DNA of 64,000 nucleotides from Acidobacteriota bacterium. Its GTDB lineage: Bacteria > Acidobacteriota > Thermoanaerobaculia > Gp7-AA8. The notes beneath the pieces were generated by a model that saw only the letters and a list, made by a program, of their open reading frames with translations, was not told where the DNA came from and ran no database searches. Positions 1-8,590 of the stretch are shown in pieces; position 1 is the first letter of the stretch; every line of letters starts with the position of its first letter. The position numbers and the translations under genes were made by a program. The stretch covers positions 25,706 through 89,705 of the forward strand of contig QHVT01000024.1 in NCBI GenBank assembly GCA_003223645.1, given 5' to 3'.

Positions 1-736
1 GCGGGATGACGAGGGCGTTCCCGGCGCGGATCATCGTTCCGGGCGGAAGCTCGCGCTCGACGCCGTTCCTGATCTCGACGACGGTGTCGCCTTTCACTCT
101 CAGCACACGTTCGGAAACGGGAGGTGTCTTTTCACTGCCAAGCCAGCCCCACACGCCGGTTTCGCGGACAGGCGCGGGCGCGCTTCCCGTGGCCGCATCG
201 ATGGAATCACCGCGGTTGAGGCGAACGACGCGAAGACCGGACTTGCGCGCTTCCTCCACATAGTGCCAGTCGGGCGGAACCCAGACCGGATTCTCTTCCT
301 TCGACACGATTCTGAATTTACCGATCGGCGTGTCGAAGACCATGGTCCTGCCCTGATCGACCAGCGTCGTTCCTTTTCCCGTCGAGCAAACAGCTTCGAA
401 GATGATGTTCCGATCGCGTCGGACGTACACCTTGTTCTCCGCGGTGGAAACGAGAATGGTCTGATCCGTATCCTCGAAATCTCGCAGCGCGGTACCGGCG
501 TCCGAGAGCTTCGAGGTGACGGAATCGATCCCGGCCTGACGCTCGGCCGTTTGCGCTCGGAGCGCACGGAACATGGCACCGCGGTCGTGTTCGATCAGCT
601 CGTCGACGACCTCGAAGCGGCGGAAGCGGCGCATCTCGCGCAGGTTCATCGCTTCAGCGGCGGCGGCGATCGAGCAGACGGCGAGAGCGATGATGAGCAG
701 CGCCCATGATGCGAGGAATCCCAACGATCGTTTCAT
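1..736 (-). CDS. L,D-transpeptidase (YkuD) family protein, C-terminus beyond window edge
   Basis: Reading the minus strand from the ATG at 736 gives 245 codons without a stop, running off the left edge. The N-terminus (MKRSLGFLASWALLIIALAV) is a signal peptide or membrane anchor. From about residue 92 (ILVSTAENKVYV) the sequence follows the beginning of a YkuD domain, with the family-typical TPIGKFRIVSKEENPVWVPP stretch at roughly residues 136-155. The catalytic His and SxGC motif would lie beyond the window, so activity cannot be judged. YkuD enzymes form 3-3 crosslinks in peptidoglycan or attach proteins to it, in the periplasm. It starts 9 bp after the stop of the upstream Cys-less paralogue, so the two probably share a transcript. 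Confidence 0.8.
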   Translation of the reverse strand, partial: MKRSLGFLASWALLIIALAVCSIAAAAEAMNLREMRRFRRFEVVDELIEHDRGAMFRALRAQTAERQAGIDSVTSKLSDAGTALRDFEDTDQTILVSTAENKVYVRRDRNIIFEAVCSTGKGTTLVDQGRTMVFDTPIGKFRIVSKEENPVWVPPDWHYVEEARKSGLRVVRLNRGDSIDAATGSAPAPVRETGVWGWLGSEKTPPVSERVLRVKGDTVVEIRNGVERELPPGTMIRAGNALVIP

Positions 737-745
737 GTCATGTTC

Positions 746-1474
746 TCAATAGATGTAGACGCGTGTAGTAGCCGAGATCCGCGGCCAGATTGCACGCATC
801 TGGTCCTCGGCGATCATGAAGGAGCCCGGTTTCGCGCCGGCGAGCGGACTGTCCGCAGACGGCGGCGAATGAATGACGTACCCGTTCGGCAGCAGGACCA
901 CGTACTTCCCAAGTCCGCCCGGCACCTGTGCCGGAACCTTTGGAATGGGCGCATTCCGCATTGCCCACGCCCAGGCCGGAACTTCCCACGGTTGATCGAC
1001 GAGCTTTCCGATCACCGTCACGCCCCCTTTCAGAGGGACGAACTGCCAGCGCTTTCCCTCCGCCGTCACCACGCGCGGCTCGCCGATGACGACATCCATC
1101 TCGCGCACGATCTCGGGTCCGAAGTGCAGCCGCAGCTTGTGGCTCGAGGTGTCGATGGCGAGATAGAACTCCGCGGCGTCAAAACTCCGCGTCATCGCCA
1201 GGCGCCCGGTCAGCTCGCGGTCGAGCGACTCGCGGCTCAGCTCCATCGACGCGAGGTCGCTTCGGATCTTCGCCAGCGGATACGGCGACGCGGCGTGCGT
1301 CCGCACGATCCGATCGAACTTCGCGTCGAGCCGGAGGCGATGCTGCCACGCGCCGGCGAGAACAGCGACGCCCGACAACAATATGAGGAGGTTGAACCAG
1401 AGCGCCGGACGGCGCACGCGGCGGCGCGACGGCGAATTGGGGCGATATTCACTGCGACGATCGGATGTGACCAT
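746..1474 (-). CDS. YkuD-like protein lacking the catalytic cysteine
   Basis: 242 aa. An Arg-rich N-terminus precedes one membrane segment (about residues 26-42), then a short helical region, then a C-terminal domain (about residues 100-242) that reads like a YkuD fold: FYLAIDTSSHKLRLHFG at the start and YVIHSPPSADSPL...RVYIY at the end. The usual catalytic block (HGT..., then SxGCIRM) aligns with IHSPP... and KPGSFMI, so the nucleophilic Cys position appears to be Ser. The whole protein contains no cysteine. It probably has a non-catalytic or scaffolding role beside the downstream L,D-transpeptidase. An AAGGAG motif lies only two bases from the ATG, which is unusually tight. The assignment rests on pattern similarity only. 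Confidence 0.6.
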   Translation of the reverse strand: MVTSDRRSEYRPNSPSRRRVRRPALWFNLLILLSGVAVLAGAWQHRLRLDAKFDRIVRTHAASPYPLAKIRSDLASMELSRESLDRELTGRLAMTRSFDAAEFYLAIDTSSHKLRLHFGPEIVREMDVVIGEPRVVTAEGKRWQFVPLKGGVTVIGKLVDQPWEVPAWAWAMRNAPIPKVPAQVPGGLGKYVVLLPNGYVIHSPPSADSPLAGAKPGSFMIAEDQMRAIWPRISATTRVYIY

Positions 1475-1487
1475 ATCTCCTTTGTGA

Positions 1488-2834
1488 TCAGAATCTCTTC
1501 ATGGCGAACAGCCCGGCGCCGGTGACGAGAGCAATCAGGATCGCCAGCGCAAACCCATCGAGCGTCGGCGCGCCCGGAATCGTGGCCGCGGGAAGAATCG
1601 TCAACGTGTAAGATCTCGCGCCGATGCAACCGTTCGCGTCGGTCGCACGGATCGTGACGTTGAAGAAACCCGTCTGCACAGGCACACCGCTGATGAGGCC
1701 CGAGGCCGGGTTGAGCGACAGGCCGCCCGGCAGCGCGCCGCTGGCGATCGTGTAGGTGTACGGCGTGGTTCCTCCCGACGCGGTGACCGACTGTGAGTAG
1801 GGCGTTCCGAGCATGCCCGGCGGCAGCGTGGCGGGACTCAGCGTAATGACCGGGCAGGTCGGGCTGCTGGCAATTCCGATCGTGTAGAGGCGGCTTCCCG
1901 AGCAGCCGTTCGCGTCGGTCGCCGTGATCGTGAACGTGAACGTGCCGGGGGTAGTCGGTGAACCGGTGATCGCTCCCGTAGCGGAGTTGAGAATCAGACC
2001 CGGCGGCAGCGTGCCGCTCGATACGGAAAACGCATACGGGGCTGTCCCGCCGGACCCGGAGACGATCTGGTTGTACGGAACGCCGACCACACCGTTCGGC
2101 AGTGTCACCGGATTCACGGTGATGATCGGGCAGACGACACCGGGGCCGCAGGTATGCACGTTGTTGGTATCGAGCGTAACGGCGCCGTTTCGCGCCAGCG
2201 CTCTGCCGGAGGTGTTGGCGCCGGTCGTGAGCGTGATGCTCGTGAGAGCCAGGATGTCTCCGGAGAACGAAGTGCCTGTTCCGAGCGTTGCGGAGCTGCC
2301 GACCTGCCAGTACACATTGTTGCAACCGCTGCCGGCATTGATGACCGTGACGGATGAGCCGCTCGCCGTCGTGAGCGTGCTCCCGATCTTGAACAGGAAC
2401 AGCGCGTTCGGATTGCCGAGGCCATTGAGAGTCAGCGCGCCGGTGAGTTGGGCGGACGACGAGAAGCAGTAGACGCCCGGCGTCAGCGTCAATCCTCCGA
2501 GATTCTGGCCGGTCAGATCAACCGTGCACGGCGTCGACGCGATGTTGTTGTAGGCCGTTGTGAGGTCGTTCTGCGCCTGCATCGCCACGGCATCGTTGCT
2601 GTGGATCGCCCCCCCGACGACGACACCAGGAGGAAAGCCGGCTACCGCGCTGCCGGGGCTGACGCCGACGTTGCCGTTGACCGTGGTCGCGCCGGTGTTG
2701 GTGACGGTAGATCCGCCGAGCACGCCAAAATTCTGCGCAGTGCCGAGGGAGATCTGTGCGGTTGCCGGTGATGCGACGACGAGAAACGCCGCGATCGCGA
2801 AGATCGTCACGGGGCTGATATACGTTCGCTTCAA
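1488..2834 (-). CDS. DUF3494 ice-binding-like protein with Ig-like repeats and IPTL-CTERM-like tail
   Basis: 448 aa. The start is TTG, supported by AAAGGAG seven bases upstream. Signal peptide at about 1-26. Residues about 28-230 match the DUF3494/ice-binding-like beta-solenoid (LGTAQNFGVLGGSTVTNTG, GVYCFSSSAQLTGALTL, NNVYWQVGSSATLG). Two putative Ig modules (He_PIG type, each with LPxGxxGxPYxQ and GTLPPGL or GALPGGL) follow at about 235-415. The end (IPGAPTLDGFALAILIALV, then KRF) resembles the IPTL-CTERM exosortase-type sorting signal: PTL motif, membrane segment, basic end. Family members bind ice or act as surface adhesins. Which applies here cannot be told, but a surface-anchored location is likely. 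Confidence 0.8.
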   Translation of the reverse strand: MKRTYISPVTIFAIAAFLVVASPATAQISLGTAQNFGVLGGSTVTNTGATTVNGNVGVSPGSAVAGFPPGVVVGGAIHSNDAVAMQAQNDLTTAYNNIASTPCTVDLTGQNLGGLTLTPGVYCFSSSAQLTGALTLNGLGNPNALFLFKIGSTLTTASGSSVTVINAGSGCNNVYWQVGSSATLGTGTSFSGDILALTSITLTTGANTSGRALARNGAVTLDTNNVHTCGPGVVCPIITVNPVTLPNGVVGVPYNQIVSGSGGTAPYAFSVSSGTLPPGLILNSATGAITGSPTTPGTFTFTITATDANGCSGSRLYTIGIASSPTCPVITLSPATLPPGMLGTPYSQSVTASGGTTPYTYTIASGALPGGLSLNPASGLISGVPVQTGFFNVTIRATDANGCIGARSYTLTILPAATIPGAPTLDGFALAILIALVTGAGLFAMKRF

Positions 2835-2862
2835 GTGAAGCTCCTTTCGTCAAACGGCGGTT

Positions 2863-3123
2863 TCAGAACTTGATTTCCTGGCTGGCTGCCCTGATGTTAC
2901 ACGGCTCGCAAAGCCAACCTCGTTCCATGAGCTTGAAGGGACCGTCACTCTCGTCGCGGAAGAGCGTTCGGATCTCATGGCACCAGTCGCAACGGACGGC
3001 ATGAGGGTTCCCGAAATCAGGGTTGGCCCGAAGGATCTCCGCGGCCACCTCTTTCTCCCCGGCAATCAAATCGTCGCTGCGAAGAACTCTGCCGGCGGTC
3101 AGTCGAACGGCTTGTCTGGTCAT
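2863..3123 (-). CDS. Small zinc-ribbon-like protein
   Basis: 86 aa. Two CxxC pairs (CDWC at about residues 45-48, CEPC at about 72-75) suggest a single zinc site. No named family recognised. The start ATG overlaps the TGA of the CheB-CheR-kinase gene (ATGA), so it is probably translationally coupled to that sensor protein and may be an accessory of it. The N-terminal half is helical and charged. Confidence 0.6.
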   Translation of the reverse strand: MTRQAVRLTAGRVLRSDDLIAGEKEVAAEILRANPDFGNPHAVRCDWCHEIRTLFRDESDGPFKLMERGWLCEPCNIRAASQEIKF

Positions 3124-6100
3124 GAGCGCTCCTTGGTATCGGTTGTCACTGCACGGCGTCCATCGGCTCGTCGAGGTCTTCCGGAGCGGCGCCCCTGCCG
3201 GAAAGAGCCGGCGTCTGCCGTGAGCATCGAATCGAGCAGCGGCAGCGTGACGGTGAACGTCGAGCCACGGCCGAGGCCCGGGCTCTCGACCCGCACGCTC
3301 CCGCCGTGAAGTTTGACGATCTGCGCGACGATCGACAGACCGATCCCGAGTCCCGGCAACTGACGGCCCGTCGCATCGGCCTGACGGTACAAGTCGAAAA
3401 CGTGCGGAATGAAGTGGGCGCTGATGCCGGCGCCGTCATCGATGACCGACAACCGCGCGCTGTTCCCGTCCCGCTCGAGCCGGACGTCGACGGCGCCTCC
3501 GGCCGGCGTGAACTTGATGGCGTTGCTCAGCAGGTTCCACACGACCTGCAGCAACCGCACGCGGTCGCCGCGCAAGGGCGCGGGGTCCAACACGAGATCC
3601 GAACGGAGCTGTATCTCGCGAGCGCTCACGCTGAGAGCGGTCATCTCGACGGCCGACCGGACGACGGCCGCCAGATCGATCTCCGTCATCTCCATCCTCA
3701 GCTTCTGCTCCCGAATGCGCGTGACGTCGATCAGGTCTTCGATGAACGTTCGCAGGAGAGTGGCCCCTTCGTCGACGCGAACGAGGGCTTCGGCGTGCAG
3801 GTCCGGATTGCTCTTCGCCAATTGCACCCAGCCGATGATCGACGTGAGCGGCGTGCGCAGCTCGTGAGCGACGGTGCCGAGGAATGCGTCCTTGTAGCGG
3901 TTTGCGCTCTCCGCCTCGCGGAACAGCATGGCCGTGTCGATGGCCACGGCCGCACGTTGCGACAACTCTTCGGCGAGTTGCAGGTCGACCTCGTCGTACC
4001 GCCGGCGCGAGGAGGAGAACGTCGTCGTGCCCAGTACCTTGTCGCGCACGATCAGCGGCACGCTGATGAGCGACCGCACGCCGAGCGCGCCGATGAGCTG
4101 CAGGATCTTCGCTTCCGGCTGGAGGCCGGTCAGGTGCGACTCGGCAATGTCGGTGAGCAGCACCGACTTGCGCAGCAGAAGCGCCTGAGGCGCGCCCGGT
4201 GCGTGCTCGGGCTCGCGAAAGGCGATCTCCTGGAACTGCAGCGCCAGGTCGCGCAGCACCGGATTCGCGTGCGAGACCGTCAGGTGACGGATCGTGCCGT
4301 CCTCATTGACGAGGTCCACCGCGCACCAGTCGGCGAATGCCGACGTCGAGAGGCGCGTCAGAGACTCGAGCGTCGTCTCGTAGTCGAGCGACGACGCCAG
4401 GAGAGCGCTGGCCTGGGAGAGCATGTCGGCGGCACGCGTCGCTTCCTCGGCGACGAGGACGCTTTTCTTCAGCACGTTGATGTCGAGGACGGCCACGATC
4501 GCGCCGTCGATTTCTCCCCCCGCGGTGCGATACGCACGAATGCGCAACAGCCGCCATTCGCCGGCCGCATCCTGCACTTCGACGTCGGCGGCGGTGGCCG
4601 TCTCGACGACTGCTCCGACGAGCTTCTCGAGATGAGAGAGGTCGAGGGTCGATTTCGCCTCGCGGAGAGGCCGGCCGATCGCATCCGCACGCAGGTTGAA
4701 CAGCAAGCCGGCGGTGATGTTGAAACGGCGGACGGTCAGGTCGATGCCGACAAAGAGGATCGGGATCTCGACGGCGCCGAGCACGTTCTCGATGTCGTCG
4801 TTCATCCTCACGAGCGCCATGTTGCGGAGCCGAAGCTCATCGTTCAGCGTGCTCAGCTCCTCGTTCGTCGACTGCAGCTCTTCCTTGGCCGTCTCCAGCT
4901 CTTCGTTCGTGCTGCGAAGCTCTTCATCGCTCGACTGCGCTTCCTCGGCCGCTGCGGAGGCCTCGTCGGCCAGCTGCTCGCGATCGTGGATTGCGGCCGC
5001 GAGCGCATGCCGCAGACCGGCGATCTCCCCTCGCCTGCCGGCCGTCTCCACTTTGCGCGTCGTTCCGCCGGCGGGAGTGCTGCGGAAGACGATCCAGCAG
5101 CGGTCGTGACCGGGCGGAGGCGTGCCGTACGGAATCACGTCGAACGCGACACCGCGGCGAACGTCGCCTTCCGCGACGAGAATGTCTTTCCTGCTGACGA
5201 TGACCTGTTCGCGGAACGCGCGGCGGACCGCGGGGCGTAGCACCGCCAATACTTCGTGATTCCGAACCAGGCCGAAGAGGTCCAGCGATGCATCGCCCGG
5301 CTCCAGCGCGATGAACGGCGCAACGTTGCCCCGGATGCGCGTGATCTCCATCCGTTCATTGATGAGCACACCGCACGGCGCGAGATGCGCGGCGAGGAAG
5401 GAATCATCTTCGGCGGGGGCGGCGCTTCCGGCGCGGCTGCCGGGGGGCGGAGACGACGATGCGACGGCAACGTTCGATCGCGGTGCACGAGGCCTGACGT
5501 CCAACGTCGCCAAGGCATCCGGGATCTCGCGCTTGCGGTAGATCAGCGGTTTGGCCGAGACCGCAGTGAGCTGATTGGTCGTGCCGCGCAGATTCTCCGA
5601 GCTGCCGAGCATCAGGAAGCCGCCCGGCGCGAGCGCGTACTGGAGGAGCGCGACTGCTTTCTTCTGCAGCTCCGAATCGAAGTAGATCAGCACGTTGCAG
5701 CAGGTGATGAGATCGACCCTCGAGTACGGCGGGTCGCGGCTGACATCGTGCGCGGCGAAAGTACAAAGCTCGCGCAGCGACTTCGTGATCTTGTAGCCGC
5801 CCGCAACCGGCGTGAAGAATCGCGCCAGGCGCACCGCGCTCACGCCGCTCAGTGCATGTTGCGTGTACGACGCAACCCGCGCCTTCGCCAGCGACTGCTC
5901 GTTGATGTCGGTCCCGTAGATGGAGATCCGCGGTGCATGCGGACGATCGTCGAGAAACTCGAGCAGAGTGATGGCGAGCGAGTAAACCTCTTCGCCCGTC
6001 GAGCATCCCGCCACCCAGATGCGCAGGTTGTCCTCGGCTCCGCGGTTCTCGACGAGCGCCGGAAAGACGACGCTCTTGAGCGCATCGAAACGCGCGGGCT

Positions 6101-6995
6101 CACGAAAGAACGAGGTGACGCCGATCAGCAGATCCTGATAGAGCGCCTCGACGGCGGCGCCGTCTTTCCCCAGGAGGTCGCTGTAGCTGCCAAGGCTGTC
6201 GTGGTTGCCGAGGAGCACGCGCCGCAGGATGCGCCGCTCGATGGTGGCCCGTTTGAAGTGGCTGAAGTCGACCGGATGGCGGCTTTGCAGCAGCTCGAGA
6301 ACGCGATCGAACTCCGCGGCGGTCGCCGGCACGGCCGGTCTGTCTTCAGGGGAAGCGTCATGACGAACGATGCGCACCAGCCGCTCCGCGATGCCGGCCG
6401 GCGGCAGGACGAAGTCCGCTGCGACGGCCGCCGCGCGCGGCATGACATCGAACTTCGCGCTCTCGGGACTCTGCGCGAACGTGATCCCTCCCGCCTCGTG
6501 AATGGCCTGCAGTCCGAGGGCTCCGTCCGCGTCATTGCCGGACAACACGACGCCAATCGCGCCGCTCTTCTGCTCCTTCGCCAGCGAGGACAAGAAGCTG
6601 TCCAGCGGACGATGCGGCACTTTCGCGGTGCGCGGCTTCAGCCGGAGGACGCCGTCCTGAATCGTCATCTCCCTATCGGGCGGAATCACGTAGATGTGGT
6701 CGCGCTCGACGCGCATTCCGTCGGTCACTTCCTGAACGGGAATCGCCGTCGCGCCGGCCAGGATGTCGACGAGCATGCTGTGGTGGCGCGGATCGAGATG
6801 CTGGATCAGTACGAAGGCCAGTCCGGTCCCGGCCGGTATGGCGGAAACGAGCTCGATGAAGGCGTCGAGACCGCCGGCCGATGCGCCGATGCCGGCCACC
6901 CGAACCGCGGTTCCGTTGCGAGGGTGTTCCTCCGGGAGAGAGGGGACCTGCTGTGACGCCGGAGGCTTCGCCGGGCTGCGAGCTCGGATTGCCAT
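3120..6995 (-). CDS. CheB-CheR-PAS-GAF-histidine kinase hybrid
   Basis: 1291 aa from the ATG at 6995, chosen over an ATG 81 bp upstream because GAAAGGA precedes it. Order: CheB methylesterase (about 30-218; active Ser in GIGASAGG, His in IQHLDP, Asp in SGNDADG); CheR methyltransferase (about 230-490; VAGCSTGEEVYS SAM site, ITCCNVLIYFD); linker; long coiled coil rich in STNEEL (about 640-720); PAS (about 725-840); GAF (about 850-1010); HisKA (phospho-His in VAHELRTPL); HATPase (N box NLLSNAIKF, then DDGAGIS and GLGIGLSIV). No receiver domain is seen, so the partner regulator must be elsewhere. Such hybrids join glutamate methylation chemistry to a cytosolic sensor kinase. No transmembrane segments. 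Confidence 0.93.
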   Translation of the reverse strand: MAIRARSPAKPPASQQVPSLPEEHPRNGTAVRVAGIGASAGGLDAFIELVSAIPAGTGLAFVLIQHLDPRHHSMLVDILAGATAIPVQEVTDGMRVERDHIYVIPPDREMTIQDGVLRLKPRTAKVPHRPLDSFLSSLAKEQKSGAIGVVLSGNDADGALGLQAIHEAGGITFAQSPESAKFDVMPRAAAVAADFVLPPAGIAERLVRIVRHDASPEDRPAVPATAAEFDRVLELLQSRHPVDFSHFKRATIERRILRRVLLGNHDSLGSYSDLLGKDGAAVEALYQDLLIGVTSFFREPARFDALKSVVFPALVENRGAEDNLRIWVAGCSTGEEVYSLAITLLEFLDDRPHAPRISIYGTDINEQSLAKARVASYTQHALSGVSAVRLARFFTPVAGGYKITKSLRELCTFAAHDVSRDPPYSRVDLITCCNVLIYFDSELQKKAVALLQYALAPGGFLMLGSSENLRGTTNQLTAVSAKPLIYRKREIPDALATLDVRPRAPRSNVAVASSSPPPGSRAGSAAPAEDDSFLAAHLAPCGVLINERMEITRIRGNVAPFIALEPGDASLDLFGLVRNHEVLAVLRPAVRRAFREQVIVSRKDILVAEGDVRRGVAFDVIPYGTPPPGHDRCWIVFRSTPAGGTTRKVETAGRRGEIAGLRHALAAAIHDREQLADEASAAAEEAQSSDEELRSTNEELETAKEELQSTNEELSTLNDELRLRNMALVRMNDDIENVLGAVEIPILFVGIDLTVRRFNITAGLLFNLRADAIGRPLREAKSTLDLSHLEKLVGAVVETATAADVEVQDAAGEWRLLRIRAYRTAGGEIDGAIVAVLDINVLKKSVLVAEEATRAADMLSQASALLASSLDYETTLESLTRLSTSAFADWCAVDLVNEDGTIRHLTVSHANPVLRDLALQFQEIAFREPEHAPGAPQALLLRKSVLLTDIAESHLTGLQPEAKILQLIGALGVRSLISVPLIVRDKVLGTTTFSSSRRRYDEVDLQLAEELSQRAAVAIDTAMLFREAESANRYKDAFLGTVAHELRTPLTSIIGWVQLAKSNPDLHAEALVRVDEGATLLRTFIEDLIDVTRIREQKLRMEMTEIDLAAVVRSAVEMTALSVSAREIQLRSDLVLDPAPLRGDRVRLLQVVWNLLSNAIKFTPAGGAVDVRLERDGNSARLSVIDDGAGISAHFIPHVFDLYRQADATGRQLPGLGIGLSIVAQIVKLHGGSVRVESPGLGRGSTFTVTLPLLDSMLTADAGSFRQGRRSGRPRRADGRRAVTTDTKERS

Positions 6996-7106
6996 GGACC
7001 ATCCTTTCGAGAACGTCTGAGGATGGAGGCGGTCGCGGAACGCGCACGGGGTTTGCCGAGATGGCAGCCGACTCATGCGCGCCTGTCACAACCGACTGGA
7101 TCAGGC

Positions 7107-7136
7107 GTGTACAGATGTAACTCCATCAGTGTACAC
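7107..7136. promoter_or_regulatory. Inverted repeat in the divergent kinase/glycosyltransferase promoter region
   Basis: GTGTACA at 7107-7113 is repeated as its exact complement TGTACAC at 7130-7136 (16-bp spacer), between the divergently transcribed hybrid kinase and glycosyltransferase genes. It looks like a dimeric repressor or activator site. The binding protein is unknown. Confidence 0.35.
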
Positions 7137-7151
7137 CGTCGTTTCCGATTT

Positions 7152-7176
7152 GGCAATGATTCTTAATGACATTGCC
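7152..7176. promoter_or_regulatory. Inverted repeat GGCAATG-N11-CATTGCC overlapping the glycosyltransferase start
   Basis: Seven-base arms at 7152-7158 and 7170-7176 are perfect complements. The site spans the ATG at 7166, so it is either an operator over the start or a sign that translation begins further downstream. Confidence 0.3.
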
Positions 7177-8590
7177 TAGTTGGCGAGGTTCGTGCAGCGT
7201 ACGGCTCAATGGCTATCTCACCTTGAGCAGGTCCTATCCCCATGCCGGCGCCCTCCGGCCGCCGGCCCCCATCGAGCCCTCCTTCGATCGCATCGCTTAT
7301 CTCCACGTCAGGACAAAATTCGCACTGGCGATGGCTGTGAGCCTGATCTGGTTCGCGCTGACGGCGTGGATTGCGCTGCCGTGGATCCGAGACCTTGCCG
7401 ATCTGACGAACTGGCTAGTCGCGCTGCTCGTGATTGGCGGCATCGCGCTCGTGCCGGGGCTGATGAATGCGTTTCTGGCGGCGAGCCTTCTGCTCGACCG
7501 CCGGCCGGCGCGCCGCGCGTTCGACCGTTACCCCGGCATCAGCATTCTGGTCGCTGCTTATAACGAAGAGCACTTGATCCTCGAGACGATCGAATCGCTC
7601 TCGCGCCAGGACTACCCGGGCGACTTCGAGGTGCTCGTCATCGACGACGGGTCCACCGATCATACGGTGCGTGTGGTGGAACGGCTGCGTCATCCGTGGC
7701 TGCGGCTGCTGCGGCAGACCGCGAACCTCGCCAAGTCCGCGGCGCTGAACCGTGGTCTCGCCGCGGCGCGGTTCGATCTCATCATCACTCTCGACGCCGA
7801 TTCCAGCCTGCATGCGAACGCGCTGCGCAATCTCGTCGAGCGCTATCTGAGCGACCCTCCCGGTACGAAGGCCGTGGCGGGCACGATGCTGGTGGGCAAT
7901 TCACGCGCGAGCTGGGTCACCAAAGCACAGGAGTGGGACTATTTCCACGGGATCGCCGCCATCAAGCGCATGCAGTCGCTGTTTCACGGCACCCTGGTGG
8001 CGCAGGGCGCATTCTCGCTGTACGAGCGCAGCGCGCTGGAGGAAGTGGGCGGCTGGGAGGAATGCGTCGGCGAGGACATCGTACTGACCTGGGCGATGCT
8101 GGCGCGCGGCTGGCGGATTGGTCACGCCGAGGATGCGTGCTGCTTCACCAACGCGCCGGACCGGATCAACGTCTTTGCCCGGCAGCGGCAGCGATGGGCG
8201 CGCGGAATGATGGAAGCGTTCCGCCGGCATCCCGGCATCCTGTTGGTTCCGCGGATGTCGACGTTCTTCGTCGGCTGGAACCTTCTGTTTCCGTGGCTCG
8301 ACTTCGTCTACACCGTGGCCTTCATCCCCGGCTTGATCCTCGCCTGTTTCGGCGTGTATTGGGTGGCGGGGCCGATGACGCTGGCGCTGTTGCCGATGGC
8401 GCTGCTGATGAACGTCCTGATGTACTGCATCAGCGTGAAGATGTTCGATGCGCAGGGATTGCGCGTGCGCCGGAACGTCGCCGGGCTTCTGATCTATGTC
8501 TTCGGCTACAGCCTGATTCTGCAACCGGTCAGCGTGGCCGGCTACGTCTCGGAATTGCTCGGGCTGCGCAAGAGGTGGGGCACGAAATGA
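7166..8590 (+). CDS. Membrane glycosyltransferase, family 2 (processive polysaccharide synthase-like)
   Basis: 474 aa. Two N-terminal membrane segments (about 55-75 and 82-108) precede a GT-A domain with VLVIDDGSTD, ITLDADSS, GEDIVLTW (catalytic acid) and QRQRWARG (the QxxRW-type motif of processive synthases), then three or more C-terminal membrane segments. This is the PgaC/BcsA/hyaluronan-synthase layout, without a PilZ domain. It should polymerise and extrude a beta-linked polysaccharide across the inner membrane; the sugar is not predictable. No convincing ribosome site precedes the ATG at 7166, and an inverted repeat overlaps it, so the start is uncertain. The stop overlaps the start of the barrel gene (ATGA). 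Confidence 0.85.
   Translation: MTLPSWRGSCSVRLNGYLTLSRSYPHAGALRPPAPIEPSFDRIAYLHVRTKFALAMAVSLIWFALTAWIALPWIRDLADLTNWLVALLVIGGIALVPGLMNAFLAASLLLDRRPARRAFDRYPGISILVAAYNEEHLILETIESLSRQDYPGDFEVLVIDDGSTDHTVRVVERLRHPWLRLLRQTANLAKSAALNRGLAAARFDLIITLDADSSLHANALRNLVERYLSDPPGTKAVAGTMLVGNSRASWVTKAQEWDYFHGIAAIKRMQSLFHGTLVAQGAFSLYERSALEEVGGWEECVGEDIVLTWAMLARGWRIGHAEDACCFTNAPDRINVFARQRQRWARGMMEAFRRHPGILLVPRMSTFFVGWNLLFPWLDFVYTVAFIPGLILACFGVYWVAGPMTLALLPMALLMNVLMYCISVKMFDAQGLRVRRNVAGLLIYVFGYSLILQPVSVAGYVSELLGLRKRWGTK

Noticed and set aside
3306..6956. Two long plus-strand ORFs opposite the CheB-CheR hybrid
   Set aside because: No motifs, shadow composition.
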